A stretch of 64,000 bases of DNA from Rhizomicrobium sp. (GCA_037200045.1 JBBCHM010000001.1:2232001-2296000); one strand, 5' to 3'; counted from the first letter of the stretch, positions 20,469 through 33,414 are shown. Notes: generated from the sequence alone by a model not told the origin. Program-made: numbers and translations.

Positions 20469-23377
20469 GCAAGCCGGCTCCATCCCCTGGAAAAGCCGCG
20501 CTCAAGAAGGGCGATCATCTCTACCTGATCGACGGTTCGGGCTATCTGTTCCGCGCCTATCACGCTTTGCCGCCGCTGACGCGCAAATCCGACGGGCTGC
20601 CGGTCGGCGCCGTCAGCGGCTACTGCAACATGATGTGGAAGCTCCTGGAGGACATGAAGGGTCCCGACCAGCCGACCCATCTCGCCGTGGTGTTCGACGC
20701 CGGCGCGGTGACGTTCCGCAACACGATCTACGACCAGTACAAGGCCAACCGCCCGCCGCCGCCCGAGGACCTGATCCCGCAATTCCCGCTGGTGCGCGAC
20801 GCGACGCGCGCCTTCGGCGTCTCCTGCGTCGAGCAGGACGGCTTCGAGGCCGACGATCTGATCGCCACCTATACGCGCCTGGCGCGCGAGGCCGGCGCGC
20901 GCGTCACCATCGTCTCCTCCGACAAGGACCTGATGCAGCTCGTGGAAGACGGCGTGGTCACGCTGCTCGACACGATGAAGAACAAGCGCCTCGGCTCGGC
21001 GGAGGTGATGGAGAAATTCGGCGTGCCGCCGTCGAAGGTGATCGAGGTCCAGGCGCTGGCCGGCGACAGCGTCGACAACGTGCCCGGCGTGCGCGGCATC
21101 GGCATCAAGACCGCGGCCGAGCTGATCAACCAGTACGGCGATCTCGAAACGCTTCTTAGCCGCGCCGGAGAGATCAAACAGCCCAAGCGCCGCGAGACAC
21201 TGATCGAGAACGCCGAGAACGCGCGCATCTCCAAGAAGCTCGTCACGCTGGACGCGAATGCGAAATATCCCGAGGGGCCCGAGCGCTTCGCGGTGCACGA
21301 GCCCGATCCGAAGGAATTGATCGCCTTTCTGCGCGGGATGGAATTCAACAGCATCACCCGGCGCGTCGCGGCGCATTTCGGCATCGAGGATGTCGAAGGC
21401 ATCGCGCCGGCGGTCGAGCCCTCCGCTACGGCCGCGAACCGCGTGGTGCGGCAGGCCGATCGCGAGACAACGAAGGCGGTCGAAAGCCATGTCGGCGCCG
21501 TGCCCGTGCGCGACCTGATCGTCAAGCCGATCGATCTCGACACCTACAAGACCGTCACCACCGCCAAAGAGCTCGATGCCTGGATCGTCCGCGCCCGCGA
21601 GGCCGGGATCGTCTGCGTCGACACCGAAACCACCGGCCTCGATGCGATGACAGCCGGCCTGTGCGGCGTGTCGCTGGCGGTGGCGCCGGGCGAGGCCTGT
21701 TACGTGCCGTGCGGCCATCGCAAGGGCGACGGCTTCGATCTCGGCGGCGACGGCGAGCTGGTGCAGATGGACGCGGCCGACGTGCTGGCGCGGCTGAAGC
21801 CGCTGCTGGAAGACCCGTCGATCCTCAAGATCGCGCAGAACCTGAAATACGATTTCCTGATCTTCGCCCAGCGCGACATCCGCGTCGCGCCTTACGACGA
21901 TACGATGCTGATCTCCTATGTGCTCGACGGCGGGTTGCACGGCCACGGCATGGACGAGCTGTCGGAGCTGCATCTCAGCCACAAGCCGATCTCGTTCCTC
22001 GATGTCGCCGGCAAGGGCAAGGACAAGATCACCTTCGATTGCGTGCCGATCAAGGAGGCGACGCGCTACTCCGCCGAAGATGCCGACGTTACGTTGCGGC
22101 TCTATTTGCTGCTCAAGGCGCGGCTGCCGGTCCAGGGCAAGACGACGGTCTATGAGACGCTCGAACGTCCGCTGGTGACGGTGCTCGCCGATATGGAGCG
22201 CGAGGGCGTGATGATCGATCCCGATCTGTTGCGCCGGCTCTCCAACGATTTCGCCCAGGCGCAGGCCAAGATGGAAACCGAAATCCACAAGCTGGCCGGC
22301 GAGACCTTCAACATCGGCTCGCCCAAGCAGCTCGGCGACATCCTGTTCGGCAAATTCAAGCTCGAAGGCGGCCGCAAGACCAAGACCGGCGCCTGGTCCA
22401 CGGACTCCGACGTGCTGGAAGATGTCGCGGCGCAGGGCCATCCCATCGCCAGGATGGTGCTCGACTGGCGCGGCCTCGCCAAGCTGCGCGGCACCTATAC
22501 CGATGCGCTGCCGACCTACATCAACGCCAAGACCGGCCGGGTGCACACGTCCTACGCGATGGCCTCGACCTCGACCGGCCGGCTCGCCTCGACCGATCCC
22601 AATCTGCAGAACATTCCGGTGCGCACCGAAGAGGGCCGGCGCATCCGCCAGGCCTTTATCGCGCCCAAGGGCTCGAAACTCATCAGCGCCGATTACAGCC
22701 AGATCGAGCTGCGCCTGCTCGCCCACATCGCCGACATCCCGCAGCTCAAGAAGGCTTTCGCCGAAGGCCTCGACATCCATGCGATGACGGCATCGGAAAT
22801 CTTTTCGGTGCCGATCAAGGATATGCCGAGCGAAATCCGGCGCCGCGCCAAGGCGATCAATTTCGGCATCGTCTACGGCATTTCCGGCTTCGGCCTGGCC
22901 AACCAGCTCGGCATCGGCCGCGGCGAGGCCGACGACTACATCAAGAAATACTTCCAGCGCTTCCCCGGCATCCGCGACTACATGGAGACGACCAAGGCCT
23001 TCGCGCGCGAGCACGGCTATGTCGAAACGCTGTTCGGCCGCCGCGTCCATATCCGCGAGATCAAGTCGCCGGTGCCCGGCTTCCGCGGCGGGGCGGAGCG
23101 CGCCGCGATCAACGCCCCGATCCAGGGCACCGCCGCCGACATCATCCGCCGCGCCATGATCCGCGTGCCCGACATGCTGGAGGCGAAAAAGCTGACGGCG
23201 AAGATGCTGCTCCAGGTGCATGACGAGCTGATCTTCGAAGTGCCGGATGCCGAGGTGGAGAAGACCCGGACCGCGGTGAAATCGGTGATGGAGAAGGCGG
23301 CGCTGCCCGCCGTCCAGCTCAGCGTGCCGCTGACGGTCGACGCCCGCGCCGCCCAGAACTGGGACGCGGCGCATTAG
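20465..23377 (+). CDS. polA: DNA polymerase I
   Basis: The 970-residue repair and Okazaki-fragment polymerase. Domains: 5'-3' exonuclease (about 15-290, LIDGSGYLFRAYHALPPLT), active 3'-5' exonuclease (about 360-560, with the CVDTETTGLDAM DxE motif), and polymerase (about 600-970) with SADYSQIELRLLAH motif A, RRRAKAINFGIVYG motif B and LLQVHDELIFE motif C. The start is a rare TTG at 20465 overlapping the preceding stop; the frame runs further upstream but conservation starts near residue 18. Confidence 0.97.
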   Translation: MSKPAPSPGKAALKKGDHLYLIDGSGYLFRAYHALPPLTRKSDGLPVGAVSGYCNMMWKLLEDMKGPDQPTHLAVVFDAGAVTFRNTIYDQYKANRPPPPEDLIPQFPLVRDATRAFGVSCVEQDGFEADDLIATYTRLAREAGARVTIVSSDKDLMQLVEDGVVTLLDTMKNKRLGSAEVMEKFGVPPSKVIEVQALAGDSVDNVPGVRGIGIKTAAELINQYGDLETLLSRAGEIKQPKRRETLIENAENARISKKLVTLDANAKYPEGPERFAVHEPDPKELIAFLRGMEFNSITRRVAAHFGIEDVEGIAPAVEPSATAANRVVRQADRETTKAVESHVGAVPVRDLIVKPIDLDTYKTVTTAKELDAWIVRAREAGIVCVDTETTGLDAMTAGLCGVSLAVAPGEACYVPCGHRKGDGFDLGGDGELVQMDAADVLARLKPLLEDPSILKIAQNLKYDFLIFAQRDIRVAPYDDTMLISYVLDGGLHGHGMDELSELHLSHKPISFLDVAGKGKDKITFDCVPIKEATRYSAEDADVTLRLYLLLKARLPVQGKTTVYETLERPLVTVLADMEREGVMIDPDLLRRLSNDFAQAQAKMETEIHKLAGETFNIGSPKQLGDILFGKFKLEGGRKTKTGAWSTDSDVLEDVAAQGHPIARMVLDWRGLAKLRGTYTDALPTYINAKTGRVHTSYAMASTSTGRLASTDPNLQNIPVRTEEGRRIRQAFIAPKGSKLISADYSQIELRLLAHIADIPQLKKAFAEGLDIHAMTASEIFSVPIKDMPSEIRRRAKAINFGIVYGISGFGLANQLGIGRGEADDYIKKYFQRFPGIRDYMETTKAFAREHGYVETLFGRRVHIREIKSPVPGFRGGAERAAINAPIQGTAADIIRRAMIRVPDMLEAKKLTAKMLLQVHDELIFEVPDAEVEKTRTAVKSVMEKAALPAVQLSVPLTVDARAAQNWDAAH

Positions 23378-23412
23378 GCGCAGCGATTGCATTCAACGGC
23401 ACAGGGAAAAAG

Positions 23413-23558
23413 TGTCATCCCGGCCGAGCACGGCGAGAGCCGGGACCCACCGCGCCGCCTGCTTGATGGGTCCCGGCTCTGCGCGATGCTGACGCATCGC
23501 TTGGCCGGGATGACAGGAGGAATAGCAATCGTCATCGCCCGCCTGCGCGGGCGATGAC
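23413..23558. repeat. Two palindromic repeats in the polA/hypothetical convergent gap
   Basis: Unit 1 (23413-23515) starts TGTCATCCCGGCC and ends GGCCGGGATGACA with an inner AGCCGGGACCCA / TGGGTCCCGGCT stem. Unit 2 (23531-23558) is GTCATCGCCCGC / GCGGGCGATGAC. They differ from the GCGAATGCGG REP family but share the GTCAT ends. They lie between convergent genes and may serve as terminators. Confidence 0.75.
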
Positions 23559-23576
23559 GCAAGGGCCTTAACGGCG

Positions 23577-25301
23577 TCAGGCCGCGATGTTGCGAAGGCC
23601 CGTCTCGCTGGTGATTCCAGCCTTGCTCAGCATGGCCATCAGCTCGGCCATCGCCGTGTCGGCGTCGCGCGTTGCCGGCGCTTGCGCGATATAGCCGCTC
23701 AGAAATCCCGGCCGTCCCAGATAGCCCAGCACCAGGTCGCGGGCGCGGGCCGCGAGGCGGCCCTCGGTCAGCATGCCGCCGGTGCATAGCTTCAGGACCG
23801 TGGTCGCCTTGTCGGCCGGGCTTCCCGGCTTGGCCTCGATCGCCTCGAAGATCCTGGCCCGCGCCTCGATCGTGCAGGCGATCTTGTCGAGCATGTCCGC
23901 CATCTCCTGGCGCTGGTTCTCCTGGAAGCCCGAGCGCATGAGCCGCGCCTGGAGCTGCGCCAGGCGCTGCAGCCGCGCCAGCGCCGGCGCCCGGGCGGCG
24001 GTGAAGTGGGTGTCGAAGCTCGACGCGGTCAGCACCGGCAGGACGAAGCTCGCGAGCTGGCGCTTGTTCTCGGCGCCGATGATGTTCTCCTCGACGAACA
24101 GGAGCCGTTCCAGCTTCTCGTCCGGCGTCGCGGCGCCCGCCATGTATTCGCCCAGCGTCTCATGCGTCACCAGCCGCTTGGAGCGCAGCGTGAAGGCGGC
24201 GATCAGGTCCTCATGGCTGAGATATTTCCCGATTCCGAGCACGAGCCGGTTGGCGATCTGGCGCAGCGTCTTGAATTCCTCGTCCAGCGCGTTGGGCACC
24301 AGCCGCTTGGAACTCTTGAACTCCGCCATGATCCGGCTGGCGATCGCGGTGCGCGCCTCGGGCAGGGTGTCGGCCGCGAAGTTCTGGGTCAGCGCGATCA
24401 GTCCGGCGCGCTCGCCGGCGTTGAGCGGCTCCTGGCCGAGGAACAGCCGCACCAGGCTCATCAGCGCCTCGCCGAGATTCTCGCTGGCGCCGATCAATTC
24501 GTGCAGCGCCGCCGACCCCGCCAGGATCTCGGCCAGGAGCGAGTCGATCGCGCTCAGCAGCAGCGTGCGGCCGGCGCCTTCCGCCGGCGCCTCGCGCATC
24601 AGGTCCAGCAGGCGCAGCACCTTGTCGTCCCAGCCGCGGGCATCGCTCAGGCGGTTGGCGATCGCGCCGTTCAGCACATAGAGCCCGTCGGGCTGCGCCG
24701 CCAGCCTGGTCGCCAGCGCGCCGAAGGCGCCCGGCCTGGTGCTGGGGAAAAGCTTGTTGCGGGCGTCGCGATAGACGCGGTTGAACGCCTTGGTGATCAG
24801 CTCGTTCAGGCTCTTGATGATCTGGGCGACCGGCGTGGAGGTCGAGGACGCCTGCGCCACCGCGATCTTCTGGATCGCGTGCTGCAGAAGCGTGCCGGTG
24901 GCTTCGAGCTTCTCCAGAAGGTCGGCGCGATGGCTGAGTTCGGTGATGGTGATCCGGTTGCGGCTGAGGAAGTCCGGAATGAGCCGGGTCATCGTTGCGC
25001 GCGCGTGGTAGGAATAGAGGTCGTCCGGCTTGAAGCAGGGCAGCGCGTGCGGCACGTCCTCCTGGGCCGGCGTGGTCTTCACCTTGTTGTGGCCGTCCTC
25101 GAAGATCTTCAGCGTGAGATAATCGCCGGTCTCGTCGTTATAGGTCTCCTTGACGACCTTCACCCCGGTCGCCTTTTCGTCCTTCATCAGGTTCTGGGCG
25201 TATTCGATCGCGGCGTCGCGCTCGGTGCGGACGTCGAGCATCTTCCAGGCGCCCTTGGCGCCCTGGCGGGAAAAGATTTCGTAGTGAATGGACTGCGCCA
25301 T
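23577..25301 (-). CDS. Conserved-looking hypothetical protein, 574 residues
   Basis: I do not recognise a named domain. Residues 1 to about 75 form a small alpha/beta module (MAQSIHYEIFSRQGAKGAWK ... YLTLKIFEDGHN). The rest is almost entirely alpha-helical, with regular Leu/Ala patterns, few Cys and no transmembrane helix or signal peptide. ATG 25301 is preferred over the upstream in-frame start because the region before it is Arg-rich and poorly coding. It is downstream of the MoeB-like gene on the same strand, 66 bases away. Confidence 0.75.
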   Translation of the reverse strand: MAQSIHYEIFSRQGAKGAWKMLDVRTERDAAIEYAQNLMKDEKATGVKVVKETYNDETGDYLTLKIFEDGHNKVKTTPAQEDVPHALPCFKPDDLYSYHARATMTRLIPDFLSRNRITITELSHRADLLEKLEATGTLLQHAIQKIAVAQASSTSTPVAQIIKSLNELITKAFNRVYRDARNKLFPSTRPGAFGALATRLAAQPDGLYVLNGAIANRLSDARGWDDKVLRLLDLMREAPAEGAGRTLLLSAIDSLLAEILAGSAALHELIGASENLGEALMSLVRLFLGQEPLNAGERAGLIALTQNFAADTLPEARTAIASRIMAEFKSSKRLVPNALDEEFKTLRQIANRLVLGIGKYLSHEDLIAAFTLRSKRLVTHETLGEYMAGAATPDEKLERLLFVEENIIGAENKRQLASFVLPVLTASSFDTHFTAARAPALARLQRLAQLQARLMRSGFQENQRQEMADMLDKIACTIEARARIFEAIEAKPGSPADKATTVLKLCTGGMLTEGRLAARARDLVLGYLGRPGFLSGYIAQAPATRDADTAMAELMAMLSKAGITSETGLRNIAA

Positions 25302-25366
25302 GCGTTCCCCGCGGCCGTGTCGGCAGCGGTCCACTATGCGTTCGGCCTGTTAAATCGCGGTTAAGC

Positions 25367-26152
25367 CTAAGCGTCCGTGAGCGCGCGGATCGTCGGCGCC
25401 ATGCCGCACAGGGCACAGGCCGGGTCGGGCCGGAAACGCACGGTGCGGAAGCGGGTGGTTAGCGCTTCGTAAATCAAAAGCTTGCCGGCCATGGATTCGC
25501 CGACGCCGGTGATCTCCTTGATCACCTCCAGCGCCTGCAGCGTCCCCATCACGCCGGCCGCGGCGCCGAGCACGCCGGTCTCCGAGCAGGACGGCGCGGT
25601 GCCCGGCGGCGGCGCCTCGGGGAACAGGCAGCGATAGCAGGGGCAGCCGGGCCGGTGCGCCTTGAAGGTCGCGAGCTGGCCGTCGAATTCGGTTACCGCG
25701 GCGCTGACCAGCGTCTTCCTGGCGAAGTAGCAGGCGTCGTTGACCAGGAAGCGCGTCGCGAAATTGTCCGACCCGTCGGCGACGATGTCATAGCCGCCGA
25801 TCAGCGTCAGCGCATTGTCCGGCGCGATGCGAATGTCATGGGTCCGGACCCGCACATTCGGATTGATCGCCAGCGCGGCATCGCGCGCCGACGCCGTCTT
25901 GGGCCGCCCGACATCCGCCGTGCGATGGGCGATCTGGCGCTGCAGGTTGGAAAGGCTCACATCGTCGAAATCGGCGATCCCGATCGTCCCCACCCCGGCC
26001 GCCGCCAGATAGAGGATGACCGGACTGCCCAGCCCGCCGGCCCCGACCACCAGGACGCTCGCCTCTTTCAGCTTGCGCTGGCCGACGCCCCCCACCTCGC
26101 GCAGGACGATGTGGCGGGCATAGCGGTCGATCTCGTCGTCGGACAGGGCCAT
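25367..26152 (-). CDS. MoeB/ThiF-family sulfur-carrier adenylyltransferase
   Basis: This 261-residue E1-like enzyme adenylates the C-terminus of a ThiS/MoaD-type sulfur carrier. Nucleotide loop: VLVVGAGGLGSPVILYLAAA; IADFDDVSLSNLQRQIAHRT is the next family block. Zinc Cys pairs are CPCYRC and CALC. GVLGAAAGVMGTLQALEVIK is the conserved core. There is no rhodanese domain, so it resembles MoeB or short ThiF. Context does not decide between molybdopterin and thiamine synthesis. Confidence 0.9.
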   Translation of the reverse strand: MALSDDEIDRYARHIVLREVGGVGQRKLKEASVLVVGAGGLGSPVILYLAAAGVGTIGIADFDDVSLSNLQRQIAHRTADVGRPKTASARDAALAINPNVRVRTHDIRIAPDNALTLIGGYDIVADGSDNFATRFLVNDACYFARKTLVSAAVTEFDGQLATFKAHRPGCPCYRCLFPEAPPPGTAPSCSETGVLGAAAGVMGTLQALEVIKEITGVGESMAGKLLIYEALTTRFRTVRFRPDPACALCGMAPTIRALTDA

Positions 26153-26216
26153 GGGCCGTCATAACCCATTGGCGGGCGTCCCAAAACCGTCATGCGCGGC
26201 GCCGTACCGCCCGCCA

Positions 26217-26232
26217 TTGACACCGCTGTCAA
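26217..26232. promoter_or_regulatory. Inverted repeat TTGACA-N4-TGTCAA upstream of pckA
   Basis: A perfect 6-bp inverted repeat with 4-base centre lies about 160 bases before pckA in an AT-rich patch. TTGACA could also be a -35 box, but no good -10 follows at 16-18 bases. Candidate regulator site for pckA. Confidence 0.4.
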
Positions 26233-26385
26233 TTTTAACCAATTGAAATCAGTAACATTTCTTGAGAAACCCTGATGGGAGGCTTGCGTTGCTCGCAGGG
26301 GCGCCAGTCTCTATTTTGCGAGCCAGTCCGAAGAGCCAGCGCCAATCCGGCGCCGGTCCCGCTCTTAGTTAATTTGAGGTAATCC

Positions 26386-27984
<1,599 letters not shown>

Positions 27985-28005
27985 TCGTTTTCGCATCCAA
28001 CATCG

Positions 28006-28034
28006 AAAGGCCCGCGACCTGTCGCGGGCCTTTT
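28006..28034 (+). terminator. Terminator after pckA
   Basis: AAAGGCCCGCGAC / GTCGCGGGCCTTTT forms a near-perfect stem with a CT loop and a short T-run. It lies 20 bases after the stop. Confidence 0.85.
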
Positions 28035-28052
28035 GCATGAAGTGGAGGACCG

Positions 28053-28361
28053 ATGCCCGATTCCAACGGCATGCTGACGCCGGTCGAGCGCGACACCATC
28101 GCCAAGCACATGCAGGTCAAGCTCAAGGCGCAGACCTGCCCGTGGTGCGGCCAGACCAGATGGGAGATCGGCCCCGCGCTGGCCACCAATCCCGCCGTCT
28201 ATGCCGACGGCTCGATCCACCTCATCGGCCCGACCGTGCCGATGGTGACGCTGATCTCGCCGTGCGGCTACATGACCTTCTTCGCCGCCAAGATGTTCGG
28301 CCTGGTGCTGCGCGATGCTAAGACCGGCGATACACCCACACCCGCGCCGGCGGCAGGTTGA
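28053..28361 (+). CDS. Small CxxC protein, unknown function
   Basis: This 102-residue product has CPWCG (about residues 29-33) and a later lone Cys in SPCGYMTFF, which suggests zinc or redox binding. The rest is moderately hydrophobic (PTVPMVTLISPCGYMTFFAA). I do not recognise a family. AAGTGGAGG precedes the ATG. Its 3' end overlaps the convergent PmtA-like gene by 44 bases. Confidence 0.65.
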   Translation: MPDSNGMLTPVERDTIAKHMQVKLKAQTCPWCGQTRWEIGPALATNPAVYADGSIHLIGPTVPMVTLISPCGYMTFFAAKMFGLVLRDAKTGDTPTPAPAAG

Positions 28362-28872
28362 ACAGCACGAACGCCGCCTGACGCACCGCGACGCCGGCCG
28401 GCGGCACGACGGGAGCATGCATCCCGTAGGAGAACTGCACATAGGGCGCGCCGGGCGCGAGCCTGGCCAGCACGCCTTCGAGGAACACCTGCCGCCGTTC
28501 CATCGAATGATTCAGCAGCGGCACGCCCGAGATTGCGCCGGCGAAGGGCCCGGCCGCGCGGCCGCCGAGCGTCTTGTCGAGATCGAAGGCGTCACCCGCG
28601 ATCACATGCACGCCGGCGTAGCGCGCCGCGATCAGCCTGGCGAAATTGCCGTCATATTCGACGGCCCAGATCCGTTCCGGCGCGATGCCGCGCGCGATCA
28701 GCGCCTGGGTCGCGACGCCGGTGCCAGGCCCGAGCTCCAGCACCGGCCCATCGCCGGCGGCATCGATCTCCGCCGCCATGGCGCGCGCCAATGCCTTCGA
28801 CGACGGCGCGATGGCGCCGACGGCGCGAGGCTGCGCGATGAGGCGGCCGATGAAGCGAAGCGTGTCGAACAT
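28318..28872 (-). CDS. PmtA-like phospholipid N-methyltransferase family protein
   Basis: The protein has 184 residues. The N-terminal FIGRLIAQPRAVGAIAPSSK is typical of Rhizobium-type PmtA and relatives, followed by motif I VLELGPGTGVATQAL and VEYDGNFARLI. PmtA methylates phosphatidylethanolamine toward phosphatidylcholine with SAM at the inner membrane. Related enzymes may use other lipids, so the substrate is inferred. Confidence 0.82.
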   Translation of the reverse strand: MFDTLRFIGRLIAQPRAVGAIAPSSKALARAMAAEIDAAGDGPVLELGPGTGVATQALIARGIAPERIWAVEYDGNFARLIAARYAGVHVIAGDAFDLDKTLGGRAAGPFAGAISGVPLLNHSMERRQVFLEGVLARLAPGAPYVQFSYGMHAPVVPPAGVAVRQAAFVLFNLPPARVWVYRRS

Positions 28873-28893
28873 AGTTGCTTTCGACGCTCAATC

Positions 28894-28923
28894 TGTCATG
28901 GCCCGCGAATGCGGGGCATGACA
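28894..28923. repeat. Single REP-like palindrome
   Basis: TGTCATGGCCCGC-GAAT-GCGGGGCATGACA is one self-complementary unit (one mismatch) and lacks the ACCCAG tail of the paired copies. It lies between the dnaJ stop and the PmtA-like start. Confidence 0.75.
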
Positions 28924-28952
28924 CCGAGAGGTAGAGGGCAACGCCCTCTCCC

Positions 28953-30083
28953 TTAATTCTTCGTCTCGCCGCCGAGGCAGCTCTTTGCCCTGGCCAGCCA
29001 GCTTTCGCTTTCGGGATGGGTGCTCGCGTCGGACAGCTTGTCGAACTCCTTCAGGAGCTCCTTCTGCTTCTTGGTCAGCTTGGCCGGGGTCTCGACCGCG
29101 ACCTCGACATAGAGATCGCCGTGCATGCCGCCGCCGCGCAGCACCGGCATGCCCTTGCCGCGCATGCGGAACTGGCGGCCGGACTGCGTGCCTTCGGGGA
29201 TCGTCACCCGCGTGCGCCCGCCGTCCAGCGTCGGCACGTCGAGCGTGCCGCCCAGCGCCGCGGTCACGAAGCTGACCGGCGTGCGGCAATAAAGGTCGTG
29301 GCCCTCGCGCTGGAACATCTCATGCGCCTTCACCGAGACGAAGATGTAGAGATCGCCGGCCGGCCCGCCGTTCAGCCCGGCCTGGCCCTCGCCGGAAAGC
29401 CGGATGCGGGTGCCTTCCTCGACGCCGGGCGGGATGTCGACGCTGAGCGTGCGCTCCTTCTGAATATGGCCGGTGCCCTTGCAGCCCTTGCACGGGCTCT
29501 TGATGACGCGGCCATTGCCGCGGCAGGTGGAGCAGGTGCGCTCGATGGTGAAGAAGCCCTGCTGGGCGCGCACCTTGCCGATGCCGGAACAGGTCGGGCA
29601 CTGCTCGGCCTTGGTGCCGGGCTCGGCGCCCGAGCCGCCGCAGGCCTCGCAGGCCACCGCGCTCGGCACCTTGATCTCGGCGCCCCGGCCCTTGAAGGAT
29701 TCTTCGAGGGAGATTTCCAGGTTATAGCGCAGATCGCCGCCGCGGTTCTGCCGCCGGCCGCGCCGCCCGCCCATGAACTCGCCGAACAGATCGTCGAACA
29801 CGTCGGTGAAGGAAGAGGCGAAGTCGAAGCCGGAGGGCCCGCGCCCGCCCATGCCGTTCTCGAACGCCGCATGGCCGAAGCGGTCATAGGCGGCGCGCTT
29901 CTGATCGTCCTTCAGGACGTCATAGGCTTCGTTGATTTCCTTGAACTTGACCTCGGCGGTCGCGTCGTCGGGATTGCGGTCGGGGTGCAGCTCCATCGCC
30001 AGCTTGCGATAGCTCGCCTTCAGCTCGGTGACGGCGGCGCCCTTCTGGCAGCCCAGGACTTCGTAATAGCAGCGCTTGCTCAT
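28953..30083 (-). CDS. dnaJ: Chaperone protein DnaJ
   Basis: The 376-residue type I J-protein stimulates DnaK ATPase. The J domain has the HPD motif ([11 protein letters not shown], about residues 31-41), then a Gly/Phe-rich linker. Four zinc-binding CxxCxGxG repeats follow ([32 protein letters not shown]), then the C-terminal substrate-binding domains. It follows dnaK on the same strand, with a terminator-like hairpin between them. Confidence 0.97.
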   Translation of the reverse strand: MSKRCYYEVLGCQKGAAVTELKASYRKLAMELHPDRNPDDATAEVKFKEINEAYDVLKDDQKRAAYDRFGHAAFENGMGGRGPSGFDFASSFTDVFDDLFGEFMGGRRGRRQNRGGDLRYNLEISLEESFKGRGAEIKVPSAVACEACGGSGAEPGTKAEQCPTCSGIGKVRAQQGFFTIERTCSTCRGNGRVIKSPCKGCKGTGHIQKERTLSVDIPPGVEEGTRIRLSGEGQAGLNGGPAGDLYIFVSVKAHEMFQREGHDLYCRTPVSFVTAALGGTLDVPTLDGGRTRVTIPEGTQSGRQFRMRGKGMPVLRGGGMHGDLYVEVAVETPAKLTKKQKELLKEFDKLSDASTHPESESWLARAKSCLGGETKN

Positions 30084-30119
30084 GACCGTCTGTGCGCACT
30101 CGCCCCTTTGTTAAAAAGA

Positions 30120-30145
30120 AGCCCGGCGCTTCGACACGCCGGGCT
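30120..30145 (-). terminator. Hairpin between dnaK and dnaJ
   Basis: On the minus strand AGCCCGGCG / CGCCGGGCT pairs over an 8-base loop and runs into TTCTTTTT. It would reduce read-through from dnaK into dnaJ and set a lower DnaJ level. Confidence 0.75.
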
Positions 30146-30166
30146 CTTTGTTACCGGGCCCGGCGA

Positions 30167-32089
<1,923 letters not shown>

Positions 32090-32211
32090 GTCTGTTTCCT
32101 TACCTTTGGCGGACGGGTTCCTGGCCTTCCAAAGAAGCGCCCTCCGGGCCGTCCCCTAGCATAAAAAACCACGGCAAAAGGCCGGGAAATGGCCCCTACC
32201 GCGTCATGGGG

Positions 32212-32241
32212 TATATAGGGTCGGCATATCGGCACGGCAAG
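32212..32241 (-). promoter_or_regulatory. Sigma-32 (RpoH) heat-shock promoter of dnaK
   Basis: On the minus strand CTTG (32241-32238), an 18-base spacer and CCTATATA (32219-32212) fit the alphaproteobacterial RpoH pattern (CTTG, 17-18 bases, CYTAT-like). The predicted transcript leader to the dnaK ATG is about 110 bases. Confidence 0.75.
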
Positions 32242-32345
32242 GGCGGCCGGGGTCTGATTCGCAGCCCCGGCCCCGCGGGCCGCAAAGAGGGCCCCGCGGA
32301 AAGCCCTTCAATCCTCTCGACTTTTTGGCATAAGCGGTTGGGCAA

Positions 32346-33344
32346 ATGGGCGGGAAAAGCGCGATGGCGGCGGCGGTGAGACGGCTTTTGACTTTGGCGG
32401 CGCTGGCCCTGCTGTGGGCCGCGCCCGCGCTGGCCCAGCCGGAGCCGGCCGAGGTGGTGACGGTCGGCGTCTACCCGACCGTGGTGGACGACCTCAACAT
32501 CGCCGCCAGCACCTATGACGTCGTCGCCTATGTGTGGCTCAAATGGAAAGGCCCGGTCGATCCGACCGAGGGCCTGGAATTCGCCAATGCCAGCGAGCGG
32601 CAGAATTTCGTCCAGCAGAAGTTGTTCGCCGCCCCGCGCCAGCTCGCCGACGGCTCATTCTACCAGCTCCTGCAGATCCATGGCCGCTTCTTCCAGCCTT
32701 TCAGCCTGATCGATTTCCCGTTCGACCGGCAGGCGCTGGGCATCGTGATCGAGGACGAGATCAACGCCCATCACCGCATCGTCTACGTCCCGGACCTGAA
32801 GGATTCCGGCGTCGGCGCGAATTTGCAGATCCCCGGCTGGCGCATGCTGGGCTGGCATGCGGAGGCGGGCGTGCAGGACTATGCGACGCATTTCGGCGCC
32901 CCCGACGTGGTGGAGGGCACGCATCATCCCAGCCTGCGCTTCACCATCGCGATCGAGCGCCGTGCGAGTTTCTTCCTGTGGAAGCTGTTCCTGCCGCTGT
33001 TGATCGTGATGTTCGCCAACTGGCTGGCCTTCCTGATCAAGCCGGACCTGGTGGACGTGCGCACCGCGCTGACCGCGACGGCGCTGCTGACGCTGGTCTT
33101 CCTGCAGAAATCCTATTCCGACGATTTGCCGGAAATCGGCACGCTGGTGTTGATGGATAAGATTTATGCCGTTGCCTATCTGCTGGTGATCGCGACCCTG
33201 GCGCAGGTGGTGGCCATGGCGAGCTGGCAGAAGACATCGAACGTGCCGGACGACCGCGTGATGCGCCTGGACCGCATCAGCTTCGCGACCCACATCGCCT
33301 TCTTCGCCGCGGCGGTCGGCGTGATCGTGCTGTCGGCGGGGTAG
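32346..33344 (+). CDS. Prokaryotic pentameric ligand-gated ion channel (Cys-loop receptor homologue)
   Basis: The protein has 332 residues. A signal peptide (about 1-30, ending PALAQ) precedes an extracellular ligand-binding beta domain opening VYPTVVDDLNIAASTYDVVA, with the FPFDRQ signature in the position of the Cys-loop receptor FPxDxQ. Four membrane helices follow: FLWKLFLPLLIVMFANWLAF, a pore helix near VRTALTATALLTLVFLQ, VLMDKIYAVAYLLVIATLAQ and one at the C-terminus. As in GLIC and ELIC the disulfide Cys pair is absent. The ligand is unknown. ATG 32364 is an alternative start. Confidence 0.85.
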   Translation: MGGKSAMAAAVRRLLTLAALALLWAAPALAQPEPAEVVTVGVYPTVVDDLNIAASTYDVVAYVWLKWKGPVDPTEGLEFANASERQNFVQQKLFAAPRQLADGSFYQLLQIHGRFFQPFSLIDFPFDRQALGIVIEDEINAHHRIVYVPDLKDSGVGANLQIPGWRMLGWHAEAGVQDYATHFGAPDVVEGTHHPSLRFTIAIERRASFFLWKLFLPLLIVMFANWLAFLIKPDLVDVRTALTATALLTLVFLQKSYSDDLPEIGTLVLMDKIYAVAYLLVIATLAQVVAMASWQKTSNVPDDRVMRLDRISFATHIAFFAAAVGVIVLSAG

Positions 33345-33383
33345 AATTTGGCGGTGCTGCGGCTTGAGATCCCGCCGGAAAAA

Positions 33384-33414
33384 CCAAAGGGGAGCTTTCT
33401 AGGGCTCCCCTTGG
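33384..33414. terminator. Probable bidirectional hairpin between the ion channel and PemK genes
   Basis: CCAAAGGGGAGC / GCTCCCCTTGG pairs with one bulged A. It lies between convergent genes. There is no long T-run, so termination is inferred. Confidence 0.5.

Noticed and set aside
20420-23392. 990-residue minus-strand frame opposite polA
   Set aside because: Antisense shadow; the sense frame contains all DNA polymerase I motifs.
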